Shown: piece by piece, positions 45,213-54,370 of the stretch
Position numbering within the stretch: the stretch's first letter is position 1
How the letters are laid out: each line of letters opens with the position of its first letter
NCBI GenBank assembly: GCA_036226585.1
Contig: CP108997.1
Coordinates: 2,108,001-2,172,000, forward strand
Length of the DNA: 64,000 nt
Direction: 5' to 3'
From: Streptomyces sp. NBC_00708
GTDB taxonomy: Bacteria > Actinomycetota > Actinomycetes > Streptomycetales > Streptomycetaceae
Notes under the pieces: generated by a model
Seen by the model: the letters and a program-made list of their open reading frames with translations, nothing else
Told to the model about the DNA's origin: nothing
The model's database searches: none
Program-made: the position numbers and the translations under genes

Positions 45213-45566
45213 TCAGGGCCGGTCCAGCCGCAGCCGCTCCGCCTTCGGCAGGCCGGCGACCACCAGGTCGTAGCTGTCCTCGATCAGCTCGCGCAGCTTC
45301 GCGTCGGGGAGGCCGGAGACCGTGACGGTGTTCCAGTGGCGCTTGTTCATGTGCCACCCGGGCACCACCGCCTCGTACTCCTCGCGCAGCCGCACCGCCT
45401 CGTCGGGGTCGCACTTGAGGTTCACCGTCAGCGGCCGGGCGTCCAGCGCGCTCAGCGCGAACATCTTGCCGAGCACCTTGAAGACGGACGCCTCGGGTCC
45501 GAACGGGAACTCCTCGACGCTCGCGTTGAAGCCCAGGCAGAACGCCCTCAGCTGCTGCGGTGTCAT
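45213..45566 (-). CDS. MmcQ/YjbR family protein
   Basis: A 117-residue double-wing protein of the MmcQ/YjbR family, with a CyaY-like fold proposed to bind DNA. Landmarks are LRAFCLGFNASVEEFPFGPEASVFKVLGKMFAL, VNLKCDPDEAVRLREEYEAVVPGWHMNKRHWNTV, and LRELIEDSYDLVVAGLPK. Its start overlaps the stop of the CorC-like gene by 4 nt (ATGA), so they are coupled. No specific function is established. Confidence 0.9.
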   Translation of the reverse strand: MTPQQLRAFCLGFNASVEEFPFGPEASVFKVLGKMFALSALDARPLTVNLKCDPDEAVRLREEYEAVVPGWHMNKRHWNTVTVSGLPDAKLRELIEDSYDLVVAGLPKAERLRLDRP

Positions 45567-46858
45567 TCCGGGGTCTCCTCCTCCTCGGGAGCCACCGGCT
45601 CCACCAGCACCGTGACGATCTTGTTCCGCCGGCCCGCCGGGGACTCGGCGGTCAGCCGCAGCCGCCGCCCGTCGGGCAGTTCGACCTCCGAGGACGCACC
45701 GGCGATCGGGACACGGCCGAGCGCCTTCGCGAGGAGTCCGCCGACCGTCTCCACGTCCTCGTCGTCGTACTCGTCGAGGCCGAACAGCTCACCGAGGTCG
45801 CCGATATCGAGCCGGGCGGTCACCCGGAAGCAGCCGTTCTCCAGCTCCTGGACGGGCGGCAGTTCGCGGTCGTACTCGTCGGTGATCTCGCCGACGATCT
45901 CCTCCAGGATGTCCTCGATGGTGACGATGCCCGCCGTGCCGCCGTACTCGTCGATGACGACGGCGACGTGGCTGCGGTCCTGCTGCATCTCGCGCAGCAG
46001 GTCACCGGCGTTCTTGGTGTCGGGCACGAACGCCGCCGGGCGCATCGCCGTGGAGACCGGGTCGGCCTCCGACTCCCGGTTGATGTGCGTCTTGCGGACC
46101 AGGTCCTTGAGATAGACGATCCCGACGATGTCGTCCTCGTTCTCGCCGGTGACCGGAATCCGGGAGAAGCCGGAGCGCAGCGCGAGGGTGAGCGCCTGAC
46201 GGATCGTCTTGTAGCGCTCGATGCAGACGAGGTCGGTGCGCGGGACCATCACCTCGCGCACGAGCGTGTCACCGAGTTCGAAGACGGAGTGCACCATGCG
46301 GCGCTCCTCGTCCTCGATCAGCGACTCCTGCTCGGCGAGGTCCACCATGGCGCGCAGTTCGGCCTCGCTGGCGAACGGTCCCTTGCGGAACCCCTTGCCG
46401 GGGGTCAGCGCGTTGCCGATGAGGATCAGCAGCTGCGGAATGGGCCCCATGATCCGGGCCAGCGGCAGCAGCACGTACGCCGAGGCGGTGGCCGTGTTCA
46501 GCGGGTGCTGGCGGCCGATGGTGCGCGGCGAGACGCCGATCGCGACATAGGAGACGAGGACCATCACGCCGATGGCGACGGCCAGCGCCTCCCAGGTCTC
46601 CGGGAACTCCTTCAGGCAGGCGTAGGTGACGAGCACCCCGGCGGCCATCTCGCAGGCGACCCGCACCAGCAGGGCGACGTTGAGATAGCGCGTCGGATCG
46701 GCCGCGACCTGTTCCAGCTTGGCGCTGCCGCGCCGGCCCGAGCGGACCGCCTCGGCGGCCCGGAAGCTCGACGTACGGGCGATCCCGGCCTCGGCGCAGG
46801 CGGCCAGCCAGCCGACGACGACCAGCAGGACGACGCCGGAGATCAGCGGCAGGCTCAC
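45563..46858 (-). CDS. Hemolysin-family CNNM/CorC-like membrane protein with CBS domains
   Basis: A 431-residue protein with an N-terminal CNNM/DUF21 region of about four membrane helices (residues 1-150). A tandem CBS pair follows ([23 protein letters not shown] and [20 protein letters not shown]). The C-terminal CorC_HlyC domain ends with [14 protein letters not shown]. The family is linked to Mg2+/Co2+ homeostasis. It overlaps ybeY and the MmcQ gene by 4 nt each, so all three are translationally coupled. Confidence 0.93.
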   Translation of the reverse strand: MSLPLISGVVLLVVVGWLAACAEAGIARTSSFRAAEAVRSGRRGSAKLEQVAADPTRYLNVALLVRVACEMAAGVLVTYACLKEFPETWEALAVAIGVMVLVSYVAIGVSPRTIGRQHPLNTATASAYVLLPLARIMGPIPQLLILIGNALTPGKGFRKGPFASEAELRAMVDLAEQESLIEDEERRMVHSVFELGDTLVREVMVPRTDLVCIERYKTIRQALTLALRSGFSRIPVTGENEDDIVGIVYLKDLVRKTHINRESEADPVSTAMRPAAFVPDTKNAGDLLREMQQDRSHVAVVIDEYGGTAGIVTIEDILEEIVGEITDEYDRELPPVQELENGCFRVTARLDIGDLGELFGLDEYDDEDVETVGGLLAKALGRVPIAGASSEVELPDGRRLRLTAESPAGRRNKIVTVLVEPVAPEEEETPE

Positions 46859-47352
46859 GAGACGGTCGGTGCGGGGGACGGGCCGGTCAGCCCGCGCTCA
46901 CCGCGCCAGCCGTCCACGATGGCCGCCTGGAGGCCGAACATCTCGGCCTTCTCGTCCGGCTCCTCGTGGTCGTAGCCCAGCAGGTGCAGCACCCCGTGGA
47001 CGGTGAGGAGCTGGAGCTCCTCGTCCATGGAGTGCTGCGTCTCGGCCTCCTGGCCCTGCTTCGTGGCGACCTCGGGGCAGAGCACGATGTCGCCGAGGAG
47101 CCCCGGCGGGGGCTCCTCGTCGTCCTTGGCCGGCGGACGCAGCTCGTCCATCGGGAAGGACATGACATCCGTCGGGCCCGGGAGGTCCATCCACTGGATG
47201 TGCAGCTGCTCCATGGCCGCGGTGTCCACCACGATCACCGACAGCTCGGAGAGCGGGTGGATCCGCATGCGCGCGAGCGCGTAGCGGGCGATGTCGAGGA
47301 TCGCCTGCTCGTCGACCTCGGTTCCGGACTCGTTGTTGACGTCGATCGACAT
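46855..47352 (-). CDS. ybeY: Endoribonuclease YbeY
   Basis: A 165-residue metal-dependent RNase acting in 16S rRNA 3'-end maturation and 70S quality control. The zinc motif [16 protein letters not shown] has three His ligands. The upstream conserved block is [15 protein letters not shown]. It starts 9 nt after phoH and overlaps the next gene by 4 nt. The phoH-ybeY pairing is conserved across bacteria. Confidence 0.95.
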   Translation of the reverse strand: MSIDVNNESGTEVDEQAILDIARYALARMRIHPLSELSVIVVDTAAMEQLHIQWMDLPGPTDVMSFPMDELRPPAKDDEEPPPGLLGDIVLCPEVATKQGQEAETQHSMDEELQLLTVHGVLHLLGYDHEEPDEKAEMFGLQAAIVDGWRGERGLTGPSPAPTVS

Positions 47353-47361
47353 GGTGCGCTG

Positions 47362-49494
47362 CTACTGCTTCCCGTTGTGGCGGCCCCGGCCACGATGGCC
47401 GCTGCCGTCCTGCTCGCCCTTGCTGCTGTCGTACTTCTCGTACGCGTCGACGATACGGCCGACCAGCTTGTGCCGGACGACATCCTGGGAGGTGAGCCGG
47501 GAGAAGTGCACGTCGTCGATGCCCTCCAGGATCTCCTGCACCTGGCGCAGACCGCTCTTGGTCCCCGTCGGCAGGTCGACCTGGGTGATGTCGCCGGTGA
47601 CGACGATCTTGGAGTCGAAGCCGAGCCGGGTGAGGAACATCTTCATCTGCTCGGCGCTGGTGTTCTGCGCCTCGTCCAGGATGATGAAGGCGTCGTTCAG
47701 CGTGTTGTGCGTCAGCAGGTAGTCCTGAGTGACGTAGAGCGAGTCCTCCGCCGCCACCTGGATGCACACGGCCTCCTCGCGGCCGGCCGGCTCGATGCTG
47801 TCGATGAAACGCATCGGACGACCGCCGCCGCCCGCGGCGCGATACTTCTCCGCCTTGCGAGCGAGACGGAAGGGCTCGATGCCCTCGGGGAGCCGGATGT
47901 CGACGACGTGCGCGTCGTAACGGTGGTGGACCTCGCGTCCCCTCGCCAGCCCCGGTGCACGGCCTTCCGCGGCCCTTCGCCGGGTGTAGGCGACGCCACC
48001 AAGGGACTGCACGAGGGCGATCACGTCGTCGCGCAGCAGGATCGAGGCCGTCGTGTACTGGACGCGGCACGTACGGTCCGCCTGGGCGACCGGGCCCCCG
48101 TCCGCATCGAGCAGTCCTTGAAGGACCGCGAGACGGACATCGGCAGAGTTGAGAAGGTATGCGTGCGGCACGAACTTGGAATGGGAACGCGTGCCCACCA
48201 GATCGAGTTCACGCAGCACACGAGTCACGGGGTTCTCAAGCGTCACCACATCGCCCGGAGCCTTCACCCGGTTGAGGACGTAGTCCGGCCCGCTCTTGTG
48301 CCGTACCGAAATGCCAGGCACCGAGCATTTCAGGGCCTCGGCCAGTTCGGGATCCTCCGTGGCGAACGACGGGGTCGTGGAACCGGTCAGGCAGCCGTCG
48401 CCCAACAACAGCCCCAGCGCGTACGGGTCCATCGGGACCTCACGTCCGGGAAAGCTGACCGGCGCGGTGAGCATCGGAAGCTCGTAGCGGCGCGCGTGTG
48501 CCGCACGAAGGTTGCCGATCATCTCCTTGGTCTCCAGGACACGCCACGGCTTGTCCCGCCGCTTGTCCGCTGCCGTACGGACCGTCCACAGGTGGTCGGC
48601 GCAGCACAGGGTCCAGGAGCCGTCCTGAGCGCTGAGTCGGTAGATGTCCTTCTCGCCCTGCGGGTACACACCGAGTACGGGCGTGGGCGCGCCATCGGAG
48701 CCGATGACGAGGTCACCGACCTCAAGGGTGCCGATGGGGCGCCAGCCGTCCGGCGTCAGCACGTTGGTGAAGACCGGCTGGGCGCGGCCCCGCATGTACG
48801 CCAGCGGCGCGACCTCGATCGTGCCCGCCGCCATCAGGCGCGGGATCGAGTCGGGGTCGAGCATGTCGTGCAGGGCGTCGTAGAGCGGGCGCAGGTACGG
48901 GTCGATCTTGTCGAACAGCGTGCCCGGCAGGAAGCCGAGGCGCTCGCCCGCCTCGACGGCGGGGCGGGTCAGGATGATCCGGCTGACCTGCTTGGACTGC
49001 AGGGCCTGGACCGCCTTGGCCATGGCCAGGTAGGTCTTGCCCGTACCGGCGGGGCCGATGCCGAAGACGATCGTGTGCTGGTCGATCGCGTCGACGTACC
49101 GCTTCTGGTTGAGCGTCTTGGGGCGGATCGTGCGGCCCCGGCTGGAGAGGATGTTCTGGGTGAGCACCTCGGCCGGGGTCTCGGTGCCGTCCGCCTGGCC
49201 GCTGTCGCTGGCCTTGAGCATCGCGATCGACCGTTCCACGGCGTCCTCCGTCATCGGCTGTCCGGTGCGGAGCACCAGCACCATCTCGTCGAACAGGCGC
49301 TGGATCAGGGCGATGTCCGCCGCGTTGCCCGTCGCGCTTATGTCATTGCCCCGGACGTGGATGTCGGCCGCCGGGAACGCCGCTTCGATCACGCGCAGCA
49401 GCGAGTCGCCCGCTCCCAGCAGCATCACCATCGGGTGAGCGGCCGGAATGCTGATGTGGGCACGCGCCTGCGGCTGTGTGGGTGTCTGAGTCAT
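47362..49494 (-). CDS. phoH: PhoH-family ATPase interrupted in frame by an intein
   Basis: A 710-residue precursor. Residues 1-237 plus 598-710 form a normal PhoH-like NTPase of 350 residues: Walker A GPAGTGKT (147-154), then GERLGFLPG, and after the insert FIILDEAQNTS (Walker B) and VVTGDITQVDLP. PhoH proteins are RNA-associated ATPases or helicases working beside YbeY. The insert (238-597) splits LAYMRGR from TLNDAFIILDE exactly and is described separately. ATG at 49494 (MTQTPTQPQA) chosen; the open frame continues upstream through the antisense of the kinase gene but is not coding. The C-terminus is a His/Gly/Arg-rich tail. Confidence 0.95.
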   Translation of the reverse strand: MTQTPTQPQARAHISIPAAHPMVMLLGAGDSLLRVIEAAFPAADIHVRGNDISATGNAADIALIQRLFDEMVLVLRTGQPMTEDAVERSIAMLKASDSGQADGTETPAEVLTQNILSSRGRTIRPKTLNQKRYVDAIDQHTIVFGIGPAGTGKTYLAMAKAVQALQSKQVSRIILTRPAVEAGERLGFLPGTLFDKIDPYLRPLYDALHDMLDPDSIPRLMAAGTIEVAPLAYMRGRAQPVFTNVLTPDGWRPIGTLEVGDLVIGSDGAPTPVLGVYPQGEKDIYRLSAQDGSWTLCCADHLWTVRTAADKRRDKPWRVLETKEMIGNLRAAHARRYELPMLTAPVSFPGREVPMDPYALGLLLGDGCLTGSTTPSFATEDPELAEALKCSVPGISVRHKSGPDYVLNRVKAPGDVVTLENPVTRVLRELDLVGTRSHSKFVPHAYLLNSADVRLAVLQGLLDADGGPVAQADRTCRVQYTTASILLRDDVIALVQSLGGVAYTRRRAAEGRAPGLARGREVHHRYDAHVVDIRLPEGIEPFRLARKAEKYRAAGGGGRPMRFIDSIEPAGREEAVCIQVAAEDSLYVTQDYLLTHNTLNDAFIILDEAQNTSAEQMKMFLTRLGFDSKIVVTGDITQVDLPTGTKSGLRQVQEILEGIDDVHFSRLTSQDVVRHKLVGRIVDAYEKYDSSKGEQDGSGHRGRGRHNGKQ
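47704..48783 (-). mobile_element. Class 3 intein with LAGLIDADG endonuclease inside PhoH
   Basis: 360 residues (238-597 of the precursor) between R237 and T598. The first residue is Ala (AQPVFTNVLTPDG), not Cys/Ser, and the end is LLTHN with Thr as +1. The Trp-Cys-Thr trio of class 3 inteins is present: W303 in block B (DHLWTV), C577 in block F (AVCIQV) and T595 before the terminal HN. Endonuclease motifs are ALGLLLGDG (block C) and LLDADGG (block E). The insertion sits between the ATPase motifs, a typical site. GC appears somewhat lower than in the flanking gene, which would fit horizontal arrival. Confidence 0.93.
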
Positions 49495-49616
49495 GGGCCG
49501 GCCCTCGGGCCTGCACATACCTCCCGTTGCAGGGTTCTCGCTGCTCGAAAACCTCGTGTCCCACAAGCCTACGACTCCGCGGTGACAACACCAGAGGGTT
49601 TTCCGGGGCGGTGGGG

Positions 49617-50726
49617 TTACGGGCGGAAGCCGATCGTGGGTACGGCCCGGCGCAGCGGCCAGGGCCGGGCGGCGGCCGGCAGCAGGTCGTCGAGGAAGGC
49701 GTAACGGCGCAGCGCGGCCGGGTCCTGGCCGGCGCAGGTGCGCACCTGCTGCCACCAGGCGGCGATCTCCGCCCAGCCGGGGGCCGAGAGCGAGCCGCCG
49801 AACTCCTGGACCGAGAGGGCGGCGGTCAGCCCGGCGAAGGCGAGGCGGTCGGCGAGGGGCCAGCCGGCCAGGGTGCCGGTGACGAAGCCGGCCACGAAGA
49901 CGTCGCCCGCGCCGGTCGGGTCCAGGGCCTCGACCGCGATGGCCGGGACCTCGGCGGCGGCGCCGGTGGCCGCGTCGACCGCGTAGGCGCCCTCGGAGCC
50001 GAGGGTGACGACGGCGAGCGGTACGCGTTCGGCGAGGGCGTGCGCGGCGGCCCGGGGGCAGTCGGTGCGGGTGTAGCGCATGGCCTCCTCGGCGTTGGGG
50101 AGGAAGGCGTGGCAGTGCTCCAGGCCGCCGTTCAGGGCGTCCAGGTCCCAGCGCCCGGTCTCGTCCCAGCCGACGTCCCCGAAGATCAGGGACCCCCGGC
50201 GGGCGGCCTCGGCGACCCAGGGTTCGGTGCGGCCGGGGACGAGCGAGGTGACGGCGGCCCGAGCCCTGGGCGGGCAGCGCGGGAAGGCGGGGGCCTCGGG
50301 CGAGGCGGTGGTGGGCGGCGGCGGGGCCTCGTGGCCGTGCGAGACCATCGTCCGCTCGCCCTCGTACGCCATCGAGACGGTCACCGGGGAGTGCCAGCCG
50401 CGGACGGTGTGCGACCGGGACAGGTCGATGCCCTCGCCCTGTTCGAGCGCGTCCCAGCAGTATTCGCCGTAGTGGTCGTCGCCGAACGCGGCGGCCAGGG
50501 AGGTGTGCAGGCCGAGACGGGCCAGCGCGGTCGCCATGTTGGCGACCCCGCCGGGGCTGGAGCCCATGCCCCGGGCCCAGGACTCGGTGCCGCGTACGGG
50601 GGCGCTGTCCAGGCCGGTGAAGATGATGTCCAGGAAGACCGTCCCGGTGAGGAAGACGTCGCAGTCGGGGTCCTGCGGGGCGCGCAGCCCGTCCAGCGGG
50701 TCGATGTCCGGAATCCCAGCGCTCAC
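49617..50726 (-). CDS. PfkB-family carbohydrate kinase
   Basis: A 369-residue ribokinase-like sugar or nucleoside kinase. The N-terminal signature is SSPGGVANMATALARLGLHTSLAAAFGDD. The C-terminal signature is ALDPTGAGDVFVAGFV, with the catalytic Asp and the anion hole GAGD. The substrate is not predictable. GTG at 50726 has GGGGAG at 7 nt. It is divergent from the MFS gene at 51106, with a long regulatory-looking gap. The strand matches phoH, 122 nt away, but cotranscription is uncertain. Confidence 0.9.
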   Translation of the reverse strand: MSAGIPDIDPLDGLRAPQDPDCDVFLTGTVFLDIIFTGLDSAPVRGTESWARGMGSSPGGVANMATALARLGLHTSLAAAFGDDHYGEYCWDALEQGEGIDLSRSHTVRGWHSPVTVSMAYEGERTMVSHGHEAPPPPTTASPEAPAFPRCPPRARAAVTSLVPGRTEPWVAEAARRGSLIFGDVGWDETGRWDLDALNGGLEHCHAFLPNAEEAMRYTRTDCPRAAAHALAERVPLAVVTLGSEGAYAVDAATGAAAEVPAIAVEALDPTGAGDVFVAGFVTGTLAGWPLADRLAFAGLTAALSVQEFGGSLSAPGWAEIAAWWQQVRTCAGQDPAALRRYAFLDDLLPAAARPWPLRRAVPTIGFRP

Positions 50727-50823
50727 CTTGCACTCCCCGGTCGTGGCGGTTGCGGCCAGTGTGCCCGATTCCCGGTCTCATGGGACGAGTGCGCGCCGTG
50801 CGTGTGTTCACCGACGCTGACCT

Positions 50824-50865
50824 GCATAAACATGCGCAGTTACCCACCGGTGGACCGCATAAACA
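50824..50865. promoter_or_regulatory. Direct repeats around a palindrome in the PfkB-MFS gap
   Basis: GCATAAACA occurs at 50824-50832 and 50857-50865, starts 33 nt apart (about three helical turns). The perfect palindrome CCACCGGTGG (50844-50853) lies between them. Candidate binding region for a sugar-responsive regulator. Confidence 0.45.
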
Positions 50866-50870
50866 CAAAG

Positions 50871-50884
50871 GTGATCCAGATCAC
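50871..50884. promoter_or_regulatory. Crp-like site
   Basis: GTGATCCAGATCAC fits the Crp consensus GTGA-N6-TCAC, with an extra A extending the right arm. It lies between the divergent PfkB kinase and MFS genes. Confidence 0.5.
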
Positions 50885-51105
50885 ATCAGACCGGCTTTCG
50901 GCGCGCCGGGAGCACTTGATACAAATTGGCCCGCGAGCACCGTTGGAGACGTACCCGACGGAAGCGCCGATTTCCTCGTATTCCCGCAGTGCCTCTCTTC
51001 GCGTCACCCTCCGGGCATCGCCCGCTTCGCACCACCCCCTCGCACCACCCCGCGCCTTACCCCTCCCTGCCTTCCGCCTCTTCTGGCATGTCTTCAGGAA
51101 CGCCC

Positions 51106-52464
51106 ATGTCCTCGCGCCCTCGCGCCGCGTGGCCCCTGGTCGCCGTGTTCACCGCCGGTTACCTCGCCGCCTACCTCCTCCCCACGATCGTGGGACGGCT
51201 CTCCGTCTATCTGGGTCTCAGCACGGCCCAGGCCGGGCTCGTCGGCAGTGCGCTGCTGCTGAGCTCGGCCTCCGCCGGCTTCACCCTGGCGGGACGCGTG
51301 GAGACGTACGGGCCGTGCAGACCGGCACGTGTGGGACTGATCCTGTGCGTGGTGGGGTACGGCTGCGCGGCGCTGGCCGGGTCCGTGCCGCTGGTGGTCG
51401 CCGGCGCGGTGGTCGGCGGCCTCGGTTCCGGCACGGCGACCGCCGTCGCGGCGGCGGGCATCGCCGCCCAGCACGATCCGCACCGCACCTCGTCCCTGGG
51501 GCTGCTGAGCGTCTCGGCGACCGCGGGCGCCCTGTACCTGACGGTCCCGCACCTGGGCGGCGGCCACCGGCTGCCGTTCGCCTCGATCGCCCTGGTCGCG
51601 CTCCTGGTGTGGCCGGCCACCTCCCGGCTCGGCGGCTCGGCCCGCGAGGACCAGGCCGGACCGGCCGTCCCCGCCGGCCGGCTGCCGCACCGCCGCTCCG
51701 GCCTGGTGCTCGCGGGCGGCATGCTCGTCTGGTCGATGGCGCAGAACGCGCTGTGGGGCGTCAGCAGCCGGATCGGCGTGGACCAGGTCGGGCTGTCCGA
51801 GGTGACCATCGGCGCCGTGTTCGCCGCCGCGCTCGGCGCGGGGCTGCTCGGCGTGATGGGCGCCGGGGTGCTCGGCTCCAAGCTCGGCCGGGCGGTCCCG
51901 ATCGGCGTGGGCACCGCGGTCATCGCGGGAAGCATCGTGCTCAGCTCATCCGCCGGGAGCCTCGGCTCCTTCGCGACCGGCGAGATCCTGTGGAACACCG
52001 TCTACCCGGTGGTCCTCTCGTACCTGATCGGCCTGGCCGCCTCCCTCGACGTACGCGGTCGCTGGGCGGTCCTCGCGGGGTCCGCCTCGTCCGTCGGCGT
52101 CGCCTGCGGACCGGTGCTCGGCAGTGTGCTGTCGGAGGCGGCCGGCTATCCGGGGATGGGCCTGGTCCTGGGCGTGACGACGCTGCTGATAGCGCTCCCG
52201 GTGACAGCCGTTGCCCTGCACACCGGCGGCCGTCCGCTGGTGCCCGGTTCGGTACGCCGCCGGGGCGGTGCGCCGGCCGCGCTGCTCGCCGTCACCACGG
52301 GTGCGGTGCCCGGGGCCGTGCCCAAGGTGGGCGCGCCCGAGCAGGCCGTCACGGAACTCAGCATCCCGGCCCTGCGCCGCAGGCGCCTGGGCAGGAACGC
52401 GTTCCGCACGGCCGGCCCGGAGGGCGGTCAGTCGAACGCGTACGCCTCGACCTCCGACAGGTAG
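51106..52464 (+). CDS. MFS transporter
   Basis: A 452-residue membrane protein with about 12 hydrophobic segments (VAVFTAGYLAAYLLPTIVGRL first), followed by a cytoplasmic Arg/Ala-rich tail from about residue 370. The MFS plan is clear but motif A is weak, and no substrate family is recognised. ATG at 51106 (MSSRPRAAWP) with AGGAACGCCC upstream; ATG at 51088 is an alternative. Its last 37 nt overlap the 3' end of add on the other strand. It is divergent from the PfkB kinase, which hints at a shared sugar or nucleoside role, unproven. Confidence 0.82.
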   Translation: MSSRPRAAWPLVAVFTAGYLAAYLLPTIVGRLSVYLGLSTAQAGLVGSALLLSSASAGFTLAGRVETYGPCRPARVGLILCVVGYGCAALAGSVPLVVAGAVVGGLGSGTATAVAAAGIAAQHDPHRTSSLGLLSVSATAGALYLTVPHLGGGHRLPFASIALVALLVWPATSRLGGSAREDQAGPAVPAGRLPHRRSGLVLAGGMLVWSMAQNALWGVSSRIGVDQVGLSEVTIGAVFAAALGAGLLGVMGAGVLGSKLGRAVPIGVGTAVIAGSIVLSSSAGSLGSFATGEILWNTVYPVVLSYLIGLAASLDVRGRWAVLAGSASSVGVACGPVLGSVLSEAAGYPGMGLVLGVTTLLIALPVTAVALHTGGRPLVPGSVRRRGGAPAALLAVTTGAVPGAVPKVGAPEQAVTELSIPALRRRRLGRNAFRTAGPEGGQSNAYASTSDR

Positions 52465-53420
52465 CGCGCCCTGCGCTCCTCGTCGTGGTCGAGGAAGGCC
52501 GCCTCGAAGGAGTTGCGGGCCAACGTGCGCAGCTGCTCGCGGTCCAGCCCGAGCGCCTCGTGCACGGCGTGGAAGGTGTCTCCGACGTACCCGCCGAAGT
52601 AGGCGGGGTCGTCGGAGTTCACCGTGCAGAGCAGCCCGGCGTCCATCATGGCCGGCAGCGGGTGCTGCTCCAGGGTGTCGATCGCGCGCAGCCGTACGTT
52701 GGACAGCGGGCACAGCGTCAGTGGTACGCGCTCCGCGACCAGCCGCTTCACCAGGTCCGGGTCCTCCATGCAGCGCAGCCCGTGGTCGATCCGCTCCACG
52801 CCCAGCACGTCGAGCGCCTCGCGGATGTAGGAGGGCGGCCCCTCCTCCCCCGCGTGGGCAACCTTGCGCAGCCCGAGCTCCCCGGCCCGTTCGTACACCT
52901 CGCGGAACTTCGCGGGCGGATGACCGACCTCGGCGGAGTCCAGGCCGACGGCGCTGATCCGGTGCAGGTGCGGCCGGGCCGCCTCCAGGGTCTCCAGGGC
53001 CGAATCGGCGGACTGGTCGCGCAAGAAGCACATGATCAGCTGGGTGGAGATGCCGTGCTTCTCCTCGCTGCGCTCCAGCGCCCGGCCCAGGCCCTCGACG
53101 ACGGTGCCGATGGGCACGCCACGTGCGGTGTGGGCCTGCGGGTCGAAGAAGATCTCGGCGTGGCGCACGCCCTGGGCGGCGGCGCGGGCGAGGTAGGCGT
53201 CGGCGAGCTCGGCGAAGTCGTCCTCGGTCCGCAGCACCGCCATCAGCGCGTAGTAGAGGTCCAGGAAGCTCTGCAGGTCCTCGAAGAGGTACGCGGTGCG
53301 CAGGGCCTCGGTGTCCGCGTACGGCAGGGTCACGCCGTTGCGCGCGGCGAGCGCGAAGGCCAGTTCCGGTTCGAGGGTTCCCTCGATGTGGAGGTGGAGT
53401 TCCGCTTTGGGGAGGTGCAC
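52428..53420 (-). CDS. add: Adenosine deaminase
   Basis: A 330-residue zinc hydrolase converting adenosine or deoxyadenosine to inosine forms in purine salvage. The first metal motif is PKAELHLHIEGTLE. HAGEEGPPSYIREALDVLGVERIDHG carries further zinc/catalytic His-Glu residues. NSDDPAYFGG supplies the zinc Asp. GTG at 53420 (MHLPKAELHLH) is the only start in frame after the rnz stop, although its ribosome site is poor. It follows rnz by 41 nt and may be cotranscribed. Confidence 0.92.
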   Translation of the reverse strand: MHLPKAELHLHIEGTLEPELAFALAARNGVTLPYADTEALRTAYLFEDLQSFLDLYYALMAVLRTEDDFAELADAYLARAAAQGVRHAEIFFDPQAHTARGVPIGTVVEGLGRALERSEEKHGISTQLIMCFLRDQSADSALETLEAARPHLHRISAVGLDSAEVGHPPAKFREVYERAGELGLRKVAHAGEEGPPSYIREALDVLGVERIDHGLRCMEDPDLVKRLVAERVPLTLCPLSNVRLRAIDTLEQHPLPAMMDAGLLCTVNSDDPAYFGGYVGDTFHAVHEALGLDREQLRTLARNSFEAAFLDHDEERRARYLSEVEAYAFD

Positions 53421-53461
53421 GGTGTTTCTCGCTAACGCAGGTGGTGCTGGTGTGGGGGCTG

Positions 53462-54370
53462 TTACGGGTGACGGCTCGGGACCGGTACCCGCATCAGATC
53501 CTCGGCGACGGTCAGCTCGCCCTCGTACCCGGCCCCCCTCGCCTCGGCCTCGAAGGCCTCCGGCTCCGGGTAGCGCTGGGAGAAGTGCGTGAGGACGAGA
53601 TGGCGTACACCCGCCTCCCGGGCGACCGTGGCCGCCTGGGCCGCGGTCAGGTGGCCGTGGTCCTGGGCCAGCTTGCGGTCCTCGTCGAGGAAGGTCGACT
53701 CGATGGCCAGCAGGTCGCACCCCTCGGCGAGGGCGTACACGCCGTCGCAGAGCCTGGTGTCCATGATGAACGCGAACCGCTGTCCGCGCCTGTGCTCGGA
53801 GACGTCCTCGAGCGTGACCCCGCCGAGCGCGCCCTCGCGCCGGAGGCGTCCGACGTCCGGCCCCGCGATGCCGTGCTCGGCGAGCTTCGCGGGCAGCATG
53901 CGCCGCCCGTCGGGCTCGGTGAGCCGGTAGCCGTACGACTCGACGGGGTGCGAGAGCCGGTGGCTGTCGAGCGTGTACGCCGGGGTGGTGGCCAGCGGTC
54001 CGTCGGCGGCGACCGGGGCCTCGGTCAGCTTCACGGTCTCGCGGTAGGCGGTGGCGTACCGCAGCCGGTCGAAGAAGTGCTGCCCGCTCGCCGGGTAGTG
54101 GGCGGTCACCGGGTGCGGGACCTGGTCGAGGTTGATCCGCTGGATCACCCCGGCCAGGCCCAGCGAGTGGTCGCCGTGGAAGTGCGTGACGCAGATCCGG
54201 TTGATGTCGTGCGCGGCGACCCCGGCCCGCAGCATCTGGCGCTGGGTGCCCTCGCCGGGGTCGAAGAGGATGCCCTCGCCGTCCCAGCGCAGCAGATAGC
54301 CGTTGTGGTTGCGGTGCCGGGTCGGGACCTGGCTGGCGGTCCCGAGCACGACGAGTTCACGGGCGGACAT
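53462..54370 (-). CDS. rnz: Ribonuclease Z
   Basis: A 302-residue MBL-fold endonuclease that trims tRNA 3' trailers. The metal motif is [16 protein letters not shown], with further ligands in [14 protein letters not shown] and LTHFSQRY. The N-terminus [25 protein letters not shown] matches the short RNase Z type. Its ATG immediately follows the stop of the HIT gene (TAG-ATG), so it is coupled to it. Confidence 0.94.
   Translation of the reverse strand: MSARELVVLGTASQVPTRHRNHNGYLLRWDGEGILFDPGEGTQRQMLRAGVAAHDINRICVTHFHGDHSLGLAGVIQRINLDQVPHPVTAHYPASGQHFFDRLRYATAYRETVKLTEAPVAADGPLATTPAYTLDSHRLSHPVESYGYRLTEPDGRRMLPAKLAEHGIAGPDVGRLRREGALGGVTLEDVSEHRRGQRFAFIMDTRLCDGVYALAEGCDLLAIESTFLDEDRKLAQDHGHLTAAQAATVAREAGVRHLVLTHFSQRYPEPEAFEAEARGAGYEGELTVAEDLMRVPVPSRHP

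Noticed and set aside
49495..50868. In-frame open extension of phoH upstream by about 458 codons
   Set aside because: It is the antisense frame of the PfkB kinase, is low-complexity Arg/Pro-rich, and PhoH has its natural N-terminus at the ATG at 49494.
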